A stretch of 64,000 nucleotides of DNA from Merdiplasma sp905207905. Its GTDB lineage: Bacteria > Bacillota > Clostridia > Lachnospirales > Lachnospiraceae. Every line of letters begins with the position of its first letter. Position 1 is the first letter of the stretch. The notes beneath the pieces were generated by a model that was not told the DNA's origin, did not search any database, and saw nothing but the letters and a program-made list of their open reading frames with translations. This document shows positions 1 to 9,200 of the stretch, in pieces. Location: NCBI GenBank assembly GCA_902475025.1, contig CABRXX010000010.1:1-64000 (forward strand), in the 5' to 3' direction. Made by a program: the position numbers and the translations under genes.

Positions 1-44
1 TTTGTATATTATAAATAAAAAAGTGCATATAATGGCGAATAATA

Positions 45-73
45 TTGACAAATTATAAAAATAATACTATATT
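45..73 (+). promoter_or_regulatory. Probable sigma-A promoter of the sugar operon
   Basis: TTGACA at 45-50 is followed by a 17-base spacer and TATATT at 68-73. This lies about 60 bases ahead of the first SIS gene. A perfect -35 with correct spacing makes it the likely operon promoter. The AT-rich surroundings mean that chance matches are possible. Confidence 0.55.
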
Positions 74-134
74 TTAGATATAATATATGCGAACAAATAG
101 AATAACACATTCGAATAAGATGGGAGAGTTCATT

Positions 135-713
135 ATGGATGTATCATACAAATCAATTATAGAGCGTTTGATAAAAAGTCTGGAAACAAAGGATTCAAAA
201 TTTATTGATCCTGTGGAAAAATGTATAGATATTTCAGCAAAAGCTATTATGAATAATAATTGTATTTTTGTATGTGGAAATGGAGGGAGTGCAGCCACAT
301 CTTCTCATATAGCAAATGATCTTTTATGTCATATGAAGAATTGGAAAAGGGATCCCTATAAAATAATGTCTTTAACAGATAATGTCAGTACTATAACGTC
401 ATTAACAAATGATTATGGATTTGAAAAAGTTTTCGCAAAACAATTAGAGGCGTTTGGAAAAAAAGGAGATGTAATTTGGGCATTTAGTACAAGTGGGAAT
501 TCGAAGAACTGTGTTATTGCACTGGAGAAGGCAAAAGAGATGGAAATTATTACTGTAGGTATAACCGGGCGAGAAGGTGGAAAAATGAAAGATATTTCAG
601 ATATTTGGCTACCTGTAGATTCTGATGAAGTAACAAGAGTGGAAGAGCTGCATATGATCATAGCTCATATTTTAGGAGAAAATATTGAAGCGAAGGTATC
701 ACCAACAAATTAG
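135..713 (+). CDS. SIS-domain phosphosugar isomerase, GmhA-like (first copy)
   Basis: This 192-residue single-SIS-domain protein resembles sedoheptulose-7-phosphate isomerase GmhA in length and in the GNGGSAA phosphosugar loop, the STSGNS loop and the C-terminal EELH...H helix. An upstream in-frame ATG exists at 87, but a GGGAG ribosome site sits correctly ahead of ATG 135, so I use 135. In E. coli GmhA the active site is H61, E65, Q172 and H180. Here the two His are kept, but the E65 position is Asp (SSHIAND) and the Q172 position is Glu, so the substrate may not be sedoheptulose phosphate. It opens an operon with a ROK kinase and a sugar ABC importer, which suggests it isomerises the imported, phosphorylated sugar. 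The substrate is unknown. Confidence 0.85.
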   Translation: MDVSYKSIIERLIKSLETKDSKFIDPVEKCIDISAKAIMNNNCIFVCGNGGSAATSSHIANDLLCHMKNWKRDPYKIMSLTDNVSTITSLTNDYGFEKVFAKQLEAFGKKGDVIWAFSTSGNSKNCVIALEKAKEMEIITVGITGREGGKMKDISDIWLPVDSDEVTRVEELHMIIAHILGENIEAKVSPTN

Positions 714-730
714 TCAAGAGGAAAATGGAT

Positions 731-1693
731 ATGAAAAAATATATTCTTGCAATAGAAACAGGAGGTACGAAAATACAATTAGTTATTGGTACAACAAGCG
801 GTGAAATTCTTTACAGATATAGAACAAAGGTTGAAAAAGAAAAGGCTTATAAAGGAATATTGGAACAGGTAATGAAAGCCTTGCCTATTATTATTAAAAA
901 GGCTTCTGAAATGGGAGGTGAAATCTGGAGAATTGGGATAGGATTTGGAGGACCGGTTGAAACATCTACAGGTACAGCAATATGGTCCGCACAAATTGAA
1001 GGATGGGAAAATTTTCCATTAACAAAGTTTTTTGAAGAGAGAACAGGAATACCTACATATTTATTTAATGACAGCAGTGCAGCAGCCTGGGGAGAATATT
1101 GTAATGGAGCAGGAAAAGGAAGCAATATTTTCTTTTATACAAATATTGGAAGTGGTGTTGGCGGCGGCGTTGTTATTAATGGAAAACTTTTTGACGGACA
1201 GGGATTTGGAGCTGCGGAATTCGGACAAAGTTATATGTATGATCCCAATTATAAAGGAGATTCTATATACAAATTTAATCATATTGAGAGAATTTGTTCC
1301 GGATGGGCAATACAAGAAAAGATAAGGAAAGACGATACAATCCCAGAGGAATCTTTGCTATGGGAATTTTGTAATCGCGATAGAGATAATATTACATGCG
1401 AATTATGGGCAAAAGGTGTTGAAGCTGGTGATGCTTATTGTCTCCGCATTTTAGAGGAAGAAGCAGAATATTTTTCGATTGCATTATGTAATATGATCTG
1501 TTTTTATAGCCCGGAGATAATAGCGATTGGAGGAGGGGTGTCGTTAATAGGAGACCCATTGATAAAACGGATCAGAAAATATGTAGACAAATATGTATAC
1601 AAGAATAATAAGGGAAGATATCAAATAGTAAAAAGCAGTCTGGATGAGGATGTAGTATTAGTTGGTACGCTTCTTTTAACCGCACTTCAATAA
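731..1693 (+). CDS. ROK-family sugar kinase
   Basis: The N-terminus has the ROK/hexokinase phosphate motif in the form LAIETGGTK, and an adenosine-side glycine motif AIGGGVSLIG lies near the C-terminus. The central FNDSSAAAWGE stretch fits the ROK catalytic region. The CxCGxxGC zinc motif typical of NagC/Mlc/GlcK is absent, and there is no DNA-binding helix-turn-helix, so this is a kinase rather than a repressor. An ATG at 725 is in frame, but its distance to the AAGAGG site is only 3 bases. ATG 731 has a normal 9-base spacing. It probably phosphorylates the sugar brought in by the downstream ABC importer so that the SIS isomerases can act. The exact sugar cannot be read from the sequence. 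Confidence 0.88.
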   Translation: MKKYILAIETGGTKIQLVIGTTSGEILYRYRTKVEKEKAYKGILEQVMKALPIIIKKASEMGGEIWRIGIGFGGPVETSTGTAIWSAQIEGWENFPLTKFFEERTGIPTYLFNDSSAAAWGEYCNGAGKGSNIFFYTNIGSGVGGGVVINGKLFDGQGFGAAEFGQSYMYDPNYKGDSIYKFNHIERICSGWAIQEKIRKDDTIPEESLLWEFCNRDRDNITCELWAKGVEAGDAYCLRILEEEAEYFSIALCNMICFYSPEIIAIGGGVSLIGDPLIKRIRKYVDKYVYKNNKGRYQIVKSSLDEDVVLVGTLLLTALQ

Positions 1694-1714
1694 TAGATGG
1701 CAGGGGGGGTCTGA

Positions 1715-3232
1715 ATGGGAGAAGTTACAAATGAGGATGCTATCCTTGAATTTAATGGAATTTCCAAAGAATTTCCGGGTGTTAAAGCATTGGATAATAT
1801 TTCTTTTCAAATACTAAGAGGAACCATACATTGTATTGTAGGTGAAAATGGTGCAGGAAAATCTACCTTGATGAAAGTTATCAACGGATTGTATAAGCCA
1901 GAAAGAGGAAATATTATATTCGATCATAAACCCTGGGCACCAAAAGGCAGTTCTCAAGCGCGTATGCAGGGAATTGCAATGATACATCAAGAACTTAATA
2001 TTGTAAGAAATATGACAGTAGTAGAAAATATGTATCTTGGCCGTGAAATTTATAAAAAGAATAAAATTACATTAGACGATGAAAAAATGTATCACGACGC
2101 AAAAAAATTTTTACAAGAGCAGGGATTAAATTATGATTTAAAGAAAAAAATGGGAGATTTATCTCTGGCAGAAGCTCAAATGATTGAAATTGTAAAAGCA
2201 ATATCATGTAATGCAAAAATAATTTTAATGGATGAACCAACATCCTCCTTAACAGAGAAAGAAGTTGATTTTCTTCTGAATAAAATTTTTGAATTAAAAA
2301 GACAAGGAATTACTATTATTTTTATATCTCATAAATTAGATGAAATTTTCAGAATAGCAGATTATATTTCTGTATTTAGAGATGGGCAACATATTTCAAC
2401 AGATAGGGCGGAGACATATACAAGAGCTTCTCTTATAGAAAAAATGGTGGGGCGAGAGATGAAATCTGTGTACCCTCCAAGAAATTCTGAAATAGGAGAA
2501 GTACTATTAAAAGTTAAGAACTTTAGTCGGAAAGGGGTGTTTGAAAATGTAAATTTTGAGGTTCATAAGGGGGAGATTCTGGGAATATCAGGATTGGTTG
2601 GTGCAGGGCGTACAGAAATTGCTAGATCTTTAATCGGTTTAGACCCGAAGGATTGTGGCGAAGTTTATATTAATGGCAATAAAGTTGAAATTAAAAGTAT
2701 AGATGATTCTATCAGAAACGGTATTGCAATGGTTCCAGAGGACAGACGGCGTTTTGGTTTGATTTTACTTAGAGATATAAAAGAAAATACCAGTATTGTT
2801 GCATTGAAACATTTGTTTAAGAAATCCATCATACCGCTGAAAAAAGAAAAGAAAATTGTCGATGATATGATGAAACGGCTGGCAATCAAAGCTCCTTCTT
2901 CTGCAACGGAAACTCGTACTTTGTCAGGCGGAAATCAACAAAAGGTGGTAATTGCAAAATGGATGTCAGTTGCGCCTAATATTTTAATTATGGATGAGCC
3001 AACAAGGGGAATCGATGTAGGAACAAAATATGAAATCTATAAGATGATGAATGATATGACGGATCAGGGTATGGCAATTATAATGATAAATTCAGATATG
3101 GAAGAACTTCTTGGCATGAGTGACCGTGTTATAATCATCCGTCAGGGACGTGTTGCTGGGGAATTAACCAGAGAAGAAGCAAATCCAGAATCAATTATGA
3201 GTATGGCAGTGGGGGGAAAGAAACATGAATAA
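1715..3232 (+). CDS. Sugar ABC transporter ATP-binding protein, RbsA/MglA type
   Basis: This 505-residue protein has two fused ABC ATPase domains, as is usual for carbohydrate uptake transporter family 2. Domain 1 has Walker A GENGAGKST, a degenerate signature LSLAEAQ and Walker B IILMDEPTS. Domain 2 has the degenerate Walker A GLVGAGRTE expected in this family, the signature LSGGNQQK and Walker B ILIMDEPTRGIDVG. It energises import with the permease that overlaps its 3' end by 8 bases. Substrates of the family are monosaccharides such as ribose, galactose, xylose or allose. Which one applies here is unknown. Confidence 0.93.
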   Translation: MGEVTNEDAILEFNGISKEFPGVKALDNISFQILRGTIHCIVGENGAGKSTLMKVINGLYKPERGNIIFDHKPWAPKGSSQARMQGIAMIHQELNIVRNMTVVENMYLGREIYKKNKITLDDEKMYHDAKKFLQEQGLNYDLKKKMGDLSLAEAQMIEIVKAISCNAKIILMDEPTSSLTEKEVDFLLNKIFELKRQGITIIFISHKLDEIFRIADYISVFRDGQHISTDRAETYTRASLIEKMVGREMKSVYPPRNSEIGEVLLKVKNFSRKGVFENVNFEVHKGEILGISGLVGAGRTEIARSLIGLDPKDCGEVYINGNKVEIKSIDDSIRNGIAMVPEDRRRFGLILLRDIKENTSIVALKHLFKKSIIPLKKEKKIVDDMMKRLAIKAPSSATETRTLSGGNQQKVVIAKWMSVAPNILIMDEPTRGIDVGTKYEIYKMMNDMTDQGMAIIMINSDMEELLGMSDRVIIIRQGRVAGELTREEANPESIMSMAVGGKKHE

Positions 3233-4193
3233 AGATACTCTGATTAAGTTTTATAACAAATATGGAACGGCTGCAATTATGTTTGTGCTATTGATTGTGT
3301 GCACGTTTTTATCTCCAGTGTTTCTTTCACAGGCAAATGTTGTCAATTTGCTATCACAGATAGCTGTTGTGACTATTTTAACATGCGGCATCACATTATT
3401 AATTATTGCAGGACAGACGGATTTGTCGGGTGGGGCAATTGTTGCATTAACTGGATGTGTATGTGTAGGTACTTTTAAAAATCTTTTTGAAGGCGGAATG
3501 TCAGAAGTTCCTGCAGGCATTTTAGCAATGCTGGCAGCCATTATTGTAGGTGTTTTGATTAATGCGTTGTCTGGCATAATCATTACTCAGTTTAATGCGC
3601 CTGCATTTATTGTGACACTAGCGATGATGAAAGCAGGAAGAGGAATATGTTACCTGTATACAAACGGTACTCCTATTTATAATATTGGAAGTATATCAAA
3701 ACTGGGACAGGGAAGAATTAAAGGGATTATTCCGTATTCTGTTGTCATTATGGTGATTTGCATTATTATCACTTGGTTTGTATTGAATCGTATGCGTTTA
3801 GGACGTCACATTTATGCGGTAGGTGGTAACCAAGAGGCTGCCAGAGCTTCAGGGATTAGTCCACAATGGACAATTATAAAAACATATTTAATTCATGGAG
3901 TTTTTGTTGGTATAGCAGGCGCATTATTTATGACCCGTTTGAATTCAGGACAGCCCGCAGAGGCAGAAGGACTGGAGTTTGATGCAATTACAGCTGCGGT
4001 TATAGGAGGTGCAAGTCTTGCCGGAGGACAGGGAAGTATTTATGGAAGTATTATTGGATCTATTATCATAGGTGTAATTAAAAATATTCTTACCCTTAAA
4101 TCAGTTCAATCCTATTATCAAATGATCATCACAGGTTTGATCATAATGGTAGCTGTTATTCTAGATATCCTTACAAAGGGTAAAAAAGAGTAA
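3225..4193 (+). CDS. Sugar ABC transporter permease, RbsC type
   Basis: The 322-residue protein is strongly hydrophobic, with about ten predicted membrane segments. It carries RbsC-family landmarks: AGQTDLSGGAIVALTG after the second helix, the GRHIYAVGGNQEAARASGI cytoplasmic loop that contacts the ATPase, and AVIGGASLAGGQGS near the C-terminus. The start overlaps the end of the ATPase gene, which indicates translational coupling. It forms the membrane channel of the importer encoded here. Confidence 0.93.
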   Translation: MNKDTLIKFYNKYGTAAIMFVLLIVCTFLSPVFLSQANVVNLLSQIAVVTILTCGITLLIIAGQTDLSGGAIVALTGCVCVGTFKNLFEGGMSEVPAGILAMLAAIIVGVLINALSGIIITQFNAPAFIVTLAMMKAGRGICYLYTNGTPIYNIGSISKLGQGRIKGIIPYSVVIMVICIIITWFVLNRMRLGRHIYAVGGNQEAARASGISPQWTIIKTYLIHGVFVGIAGALFMTRLNSGQPAEAEGLEFDAITAAVIGGASLAGGQGSIYGSIIGSIIIGVIKNILTLKSVQSYYQMIITGLIIMVAVILDILTKGKKE

Positions 4194-4248
4194 TCAATAT
4201 AATTAAGTAACGAACCCCCAAAAAGGGGATATAAAAGGAGGAAGAAAC

Positions 4249-5175
4249 ATGAAGAAATTAGCAACCACAGCAATACTTACTACGGCAATGGCAATGGCAG
4301 TATCCATGGGTACTTATGCAGAGGAAAATTCATTTAAAGTAGCGTTCCTTTGTAAAGATTATACGGATACATTTTGTTTGTCGGTTCGGGATGAATTTGA
4401 GAAGGCAGCAAAAGAGTATGAAGATTTAGTTGTAGATTACTACGACTCAGAGGGAACAGCATCTACACAGAATGATTTAATTGAGACGTGTACGGCATCC
4501 GATTATGATGCGATTGTATTCCAGCAGGTAGATGCAGAAGCATCTGTGGAAGTTGTGAAAGCAGCTCTTGACAAAGGTATTTATGTAGTTGTTACAACAG
4601 GACATATTGAAGATGATGGAGCAAGTTGGTATGTGGATGCTGATCCTTATCAGCAGGGAGAAGTAGTGGCAGACTATGCGGTTGAGCAGGGGTATCTTGA
4701 TAGCGCACAGGTAGCTATTCTGAGCGGCCCTATAGGAAACTTCCATTCAGACAATCGTGTTGCAGCATTTACAGATACGGTTGAAGAAAAAGAGGATGCT
4801 GAATTAGTGGCGACAGAGGTTGCTGAGTGGTCTAAGGATACAGCAATGACAGTTACTCAGAACTGGCTTGTCGCTTATCCGGATCTTAAGGTCATTCTTG
4901 CAGCAAATGACGATATGGGACTTGGAGCTGTTGAAGCTATTGAGATGGCGGGAATGGAAGATCAGGTATCTGTATTTGCTATTGATGGAACAGAAGGGGG
5001 GCTTCAGGCGGTAAAAGAAGGAAGACTTGGGGCTACTGTAAAGCAGGACGAAGAAGGCTATGCAGTAGAAGCGATTAAAATTGTAGAGGCTCTCGTTAAT
5101 GGTGAGGAAGCAGAAAGCCTTCAGATTGACAGTATGCTTGTAACACCGGAAAATGTGGAAGAATTCTTAGGATGA
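4249..5175 (+). CDS. Sugar ABC transporter substrate-binding protein, RbsB type
   Basis: This 308-residue type-1 periplasmic-binding fold protein has an N-terminal signal peptide (Lys-Lys, hydrophobic core, then GTYAEE). The mature part starts FKVAFLCKDY and has the family landmarks ANDDMGLGAVEAI and AIDGTEGGLQAV. It captures the sugar for the RbsA/RbsC pair just upstream. No cysteine lies near the end of the signal peptide, so it is not an obvious lipoprotein, which is unusual for a Gram-positive binding protein. A strong AAGGAGG site precedes the ATG. A small CCCC/GGGG hairpin at 4216-4228 lies between it and the permease gene. Confidence 0.9.
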   Translation: MKKLATTAILTTAMAMAVSMGTYAEENSFKVAFLCKDYTDTFCLSVRDEFEKAAKEYEDLVVDYYDSEGTASTQNDLIETCTASDYDAIVFQQVDAEASVEVVKAALDKGIYVVVTTGHIEDDGASWYVDADPYQQGEVVADYAVEQGYLDSAQVAILSGPIGNFHSDNRVAAFTDTVEEKEDAELVATEVAEWSKDTAMTVTQNWLVAYPDLKVILAANDDMGLGAVEAIEMAGMEDQVSVFAIDGTEGGLQAVKEGRLGATVKQDEEGYAVEAIKIVEALVNGEEAESLQIDSMLVTPENVEEFLG

Positions 5176-5214
5176 TTTTAATAAATGGATAATAGAAGAA
5201 TGAAGTAGAAGAGG

Positions 5215-5255
5215 GGGCAATCGCAAAATAAAGAAGAAAGATTTTGCGGCTGCCC
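5215..5255 (+). terminator. Hairpin between binding-protein and second SIS genes
   Basis: GGGCA (5215-5219) pairs with TGCCC (5251-5255), and inside it CGCAAAAT (5222-5229) pairs with ATTTTGCG (5241-5248). The T-tail is short, so it probably works as a partial terminator or mRNA 3'-end stabiliser that keeps binding-protein transcript high. Confidence 0.5.
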
Positions 5256-5277
5256 TTTCGAAAAGATAAGGAGAGAA

Positions 5278-5856
5278 ATGGATTACAGAGAAGCAATCAA
5301 TAAATATATTGAAGAAGAAAAAGAACTTCTTGACAAGATGGATGCAGATGTTATTAATCAAGTAATGAATGCTTTGATTACAGCATATGAAAAAGAGGCC
5401 ACGATATATGTATTTGGAAATGGGGGAAGTGGTTCAACGGCTTCTCATATGCAGAATGATTTTAATAAAGGTATATCGGAATATACAGAGAAAAAGTTCC
5501 ATGTTTGTTGTTTAAATGATAATGTTTCAACACTTCTTGCTATTGCGAATGATATTGGATATGAAGACATTTTTTCTTTCCAATTACAAAATAAATTGAA
5601 GCCTGAAGATGTTGTAATTGGAATCAGTGGAAGTGGTAACAGTAAAAATGTCATTAATGCTATTCAATATGCTAAGGAGATTGGAGCTACTACTATAGGT
5701 TGGGTTGGTTTTGATGGGGGAGAAGTATCTAAAATTACAGATATTACATTTCATGTTAAGGCAGATAATATGCAGCTTGTAGAAGATTTACATCTGATTA
5801 TTAATCATCTTATGATGTGTGTTATTATGCGTGAATGGAATTTAAAAGGTCACTGA
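5278..5856 (+). CDS. SIS-domain phosphosugar isomerase, GmhA-like (second copy)
   Basis: This is a second 192-residue SIS protein, diverged from the one at the head of the operon. It has the FGNGGSGSTASH loop, the SGSGNSKN loop and the C-terminal VEDLHLIINH helix. As in the first copy, the positions matching E65 and Q172 of E. coli GmhA are Asp and Glu, while both active-site His remain. The shared changes suggest the two act on the same unusual class of sugar phosphate, possibly as a hetero-oligomer or in two consecutive steps. An AAGGAGAG site precedes the ATG. A strong terminator follows, so this is the last gene of the operon. Confidence 0.85.
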   Translation: MDYREAINKYIEEEKELLDKMDADVINQVMNALITAYEKEATIYVFGNGGSGSTASHMQNDFNKGISEYTEKKFHVCCLNDNVSTLLAIANDIGYEDIFSFQLQNKLKPEDVVIGISGSGNSKNVINAIQYAKEIGATTIGWVGFDGGEVSKITDITFHVKADNMQLVEDLHLIINHLMMCVIMREWNLKGH

Positions 5857-5886
5857 ATATTTGAAATTAACATTTTAAAAAGATTT

Positions 5887-5929
5887 AGGCGGAAATAATG
5901 GGTATTTTACCGTATTATTTCCGCCTTTT
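5887..5929 (+). terminator. Rho-independent terminator of the sugar operon
   Basis: A perfect 13-bp stem (5887-5899 with 5914-5926), a 14-base loop and a TTTT tail. It ends the sugar operon. Confidence 0.9.
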
Positions 5930-6057
5930 GTATGGAACTGTCAAGAAATGGGTAATAAAACTTTTTGAGTAGTTGCTAAGAGTTTTTCAATCATTCTATC
6001 ATTTTGAGCGTATTTTTCTCAAAAGAAACTAAAATATAGTGAACCATCACTTTTTCA

Positions 6058-6085
6058 TTGAATTTGTTAGAAACAATGTTATAAT
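6058..6085 (+). promoter_or_regulatory. Extended -10 promoter of the polysaccharide/c-di-GMP operon
   Basis: TTGAAT (6058-6063), a 16-base spacer and TATAAT (6080-6085), with TG one base upstream of the -10 element. It would start transcription near 6092 and leave a leader of about 155 bases. The rest of the AT-rich gap from 5930 shows no gene. Confidence 0.6.
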
Positions 6086-6091
6086 TAAAAT

Positions 6092-6246
6092 GATAGAGAT
6101 TTCCAGATAAAAGTTTTTTATCTCATAAGGTATTAGAACAAACGACAGAACGTTTAATAGAAAAAATAGAATGATGCGGTGGCACGTATGTGTAAGTGTG
6201 CCATAAAGATGGATTCGCAGTCCAAATCTTTATTTTACATACGGTC
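6092..6246 (+). promoter_or_regulatory. Structured 5' leader, possible RNA regulator
   Basis: Several hairpins follow one another. GATAAAA pairs with TTTTATC just after the start, and AAACG pairs with CGTTT. A larger fold is closed by CGTATGTGTAA (about 6187-6197) with TTACATACG (about 6236-6244), and encloses AAGAT...ATCTT capped by GGATTCGCAGTCC. The closing stem sits directly ahead of the probable start codon. I could not match it to the conserved cores of c-di-GMP-I or c-di-GMP-II riboswitches, so its nature is open. Confidence 0.35.
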
Positions 6247-9200
6247 ATGGCTTATGATATTGGAAAGAAGGGTTATACTATAAAAGAGAAATTACAGCAT
6301 ATCCTTTTTCAAAAGACAAACATTTTGTTTCAATATATGTTTCCCATTGCATTTATTATAGTTTTGTTAATCGGTATTATGGGAGCTATACTGGCGAATA
6401 CCGAAGGACTGCATCAGCAAATCGAGGAAAATACAAAGAACTATGCAGATGATGTGTCTGCTCAGCTGGCCAGCAACATCTCCGCTCGAATGCAGATGCG
6501 GCAGACGTATATCCGTGATTTGGCAGATACTTTTTCTAGAATGCCGGAATTTTTGCTTTCTGAAGAATTGCTGGATCGGAAGGCCGGTTATATGGAGATG
6601 GAGGAGATTTTCGTGGTCAACTCGGACGGTTCTACCATACCGATTGACGCAGAACATGCTGGTCTTGGAGAATATCTGGCGAAGAATCCCGAACTTTTCA
6701 CGGAATCCCGAATTTTCTTCACCCAGCATGAAGAAGTCTTTTACTCCGCCCCCATTATACGTGAAAATGGCAATGATAAACTGCTGATTGGAGTTCGTAC
6801 CCAAAGCACTCTTCAGAAAATGCTGCAGGATGTCAATTTTAGAGAACAGGGGATCAGCTGCATCGTGGACAGCCGGGGTACAGTTGTCGTTTCTGCCACA
6901 GAGAAAATTCCCTTCCAGAAGCTGGGGGATATTATTCAAGGAAATCTCAACAGCAAGGACGATAAAGTGGTTCAGAAGGTTTTAGAAGATATTCGGGCAC
7001 AGCGATCCGGAACTGCACAGTTTGAAAGCATCAACAATGAACCGGTGATGCTGGGTTATGATTTTCTAGGAATCAATGATTGGCTTCTGCTTACCTTGAT
7101 TCCTTCTGACTTGTTTAGTCGCGGCACAGAGATATTCATGACCTGCTATGTGCTGATCGTAGGAATTACCGCTTTGGTGATGCTGCTGATTCTGATTGCC
7201 GTCGTGTGGTTTTACCACTGTACACTGAAACGTATCCAGACAGTGGCGCTGACGGATCCGTTGACTTCCGGATCCAATTTATTAGCCTTCCAGATGGAAG
7301 GTGACAGAGTTATGCAGGCGAATCCTTTTAACAGCTACGCGATGATCTATCTGAATATTCACAATTTTAAGCGTTTTAATGAGCGGTTCGGTGTTACATA
7401 TGGTGATGAGCTGCTGAGGGAAATCTATCGTATTTTGAAAGAAAGTCTGGAGAAAAATGAGCTTGTAGCCAGGTCTTCCGGGGATCACTTTTATCTTATG
7501 CTTTCCTGTGCCAGTGAAACAGCCGTTCGTCAGCGCTTAGATAAGATATTTGATCAGTTGGAATCTCAGCTTTCCAAAGAGATTGCATTGGACAGGACAA
7601 GTTTTGCCCAAGGAGCCTATTTGGTTGAAAAGCAAAATTATGAATTTCTGGTGTTGACAGATCGGGCTAAAATAGCCAGTCTTTATCAGGAACGGCCTGG
7701 CGAGTGTCGATTTTATGATGATGCGCTTGGAAAGAAAATTGAGCAGGAGCATATTTTGGAGGATTCTTTCCAACGTGCAATTAGGAACCATGAGTTCAAG
7801 CTCTATATCCAGCCAAAGGTTTGTCCCGGTCAAAAGCAGGCAAACAGCGGCGAGGTGCTGGTTCGCTGGCAATATCCAGGTTATGGTCTGATCTATCCTG
7901 GTGATTTTATTGCGCTCTTTGAGCACAGCGGCAAAATCTGTGATTTGGATTTCTATATGTTTGAAGAAACCTGCAAATTGATGAAACAGTGGCTGTCAAA
8001 AGGCAGGGCAATTCCTCTGTCTGTCAATTTGTCCCGTGCCCACCTGGTTTCCAGTGACCTGTCTTTTCTGGATCGTTTTAAGGCTATCAAAGAAAAATAT
8101 GAGATTCCTGATGATCTCATCGAGCTGGAGCTGACAGAGTCCCTGATGCTGGAGCGCCGGGAGGTAAGCCTTGTTGCTGCTATGATCAATAAAGTGCGGG
8201 GGATGGGACTGCTTTGCTCTATTGATGATTTTGGGTTTGGCTATTCTTCACTGACCATGCTGAAGGATTTGAATGTAACGACGGTCAAGCTGGACAGACA
8301 ATTTTTCCTGGGTGGGAGCGAGAAATCCTGGATCGTCATCCAACAGTTGATTCGTCTGGCACATGACCTGGGGATGTCCGTGGTTGCTGAAGGCATCGAA
8401 ACCTTTGACCAGGTTGAGCCGCTGTGGAGATGCGGCTGTGATCTGATTCAGGGTTACGTCTATGCAAAGCCTATGCCAGCTGCTGACTTTGAGGAATGGT
8501 ATGCCAGCTCAGATTGTCCGGAATTGAAGAAGACAGATTTGCTTCCCCCACAGACAGCACCAAAGACAAACCCTCGTGTAGAAACAAGGGATACCATTCA
8601 GTTCCGGGAAGGAAACGAATATAAAAACCGTTTGACAGTAGCTCTGAAAGTGGCAAAAACCTGTATCTACGAAGTCGATTTGACGCGCCAGCTGTACACA
8701 TTTTTTGAAAATGCAGAGACTATTTTCGGTATTTCCGGAGAAGAGATCCTCCGAATCGTTCGGTCTTACAGTTCTCTTGACCCTGTAGAATATCAAAAGG
8801 CTGTAGCTGCTTATTTTTTCCATCCGGATGACGAAGAAAACGTCGCCAATGCGTTTGAAATCATTTTAGCAGGACATCCGGTTTCCTATACCGCCAGAGT
8901 GAAAGTAAAGGGCTCTCAGTATATCTGGTGCAAAATGGATGTATCCCCTATTATGGAGGATGGTCATCCGGTGCGCATGATTGGCATTATTACCGACATT
9001 ACAGATATACAGCGGCAGAGGGAGCAGTTGGAGCAGAAAGCAAACCTGGATGGGTTTACCGGACTATGGAATAAGCCGACTTCTATCGCTTTGATTAAAA
9101 AGGCGTTAGAAGAGGAACCAAAGGGGCAGCATGCGTTACTGTTATCGGACATTGACAGTTTCAAACGCTTTAACGATACATATGGCCATTTAAGCGGTGA

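Noticed and set aside
6150..6246. A known c-di-GMP-I or c-di-GMP-II riboswitch in front of the GGDEF gene
   Set aside because: I looked for the conserved cores of both classes and did not find them. Only generic hairpins are visible, so I do not name a class.
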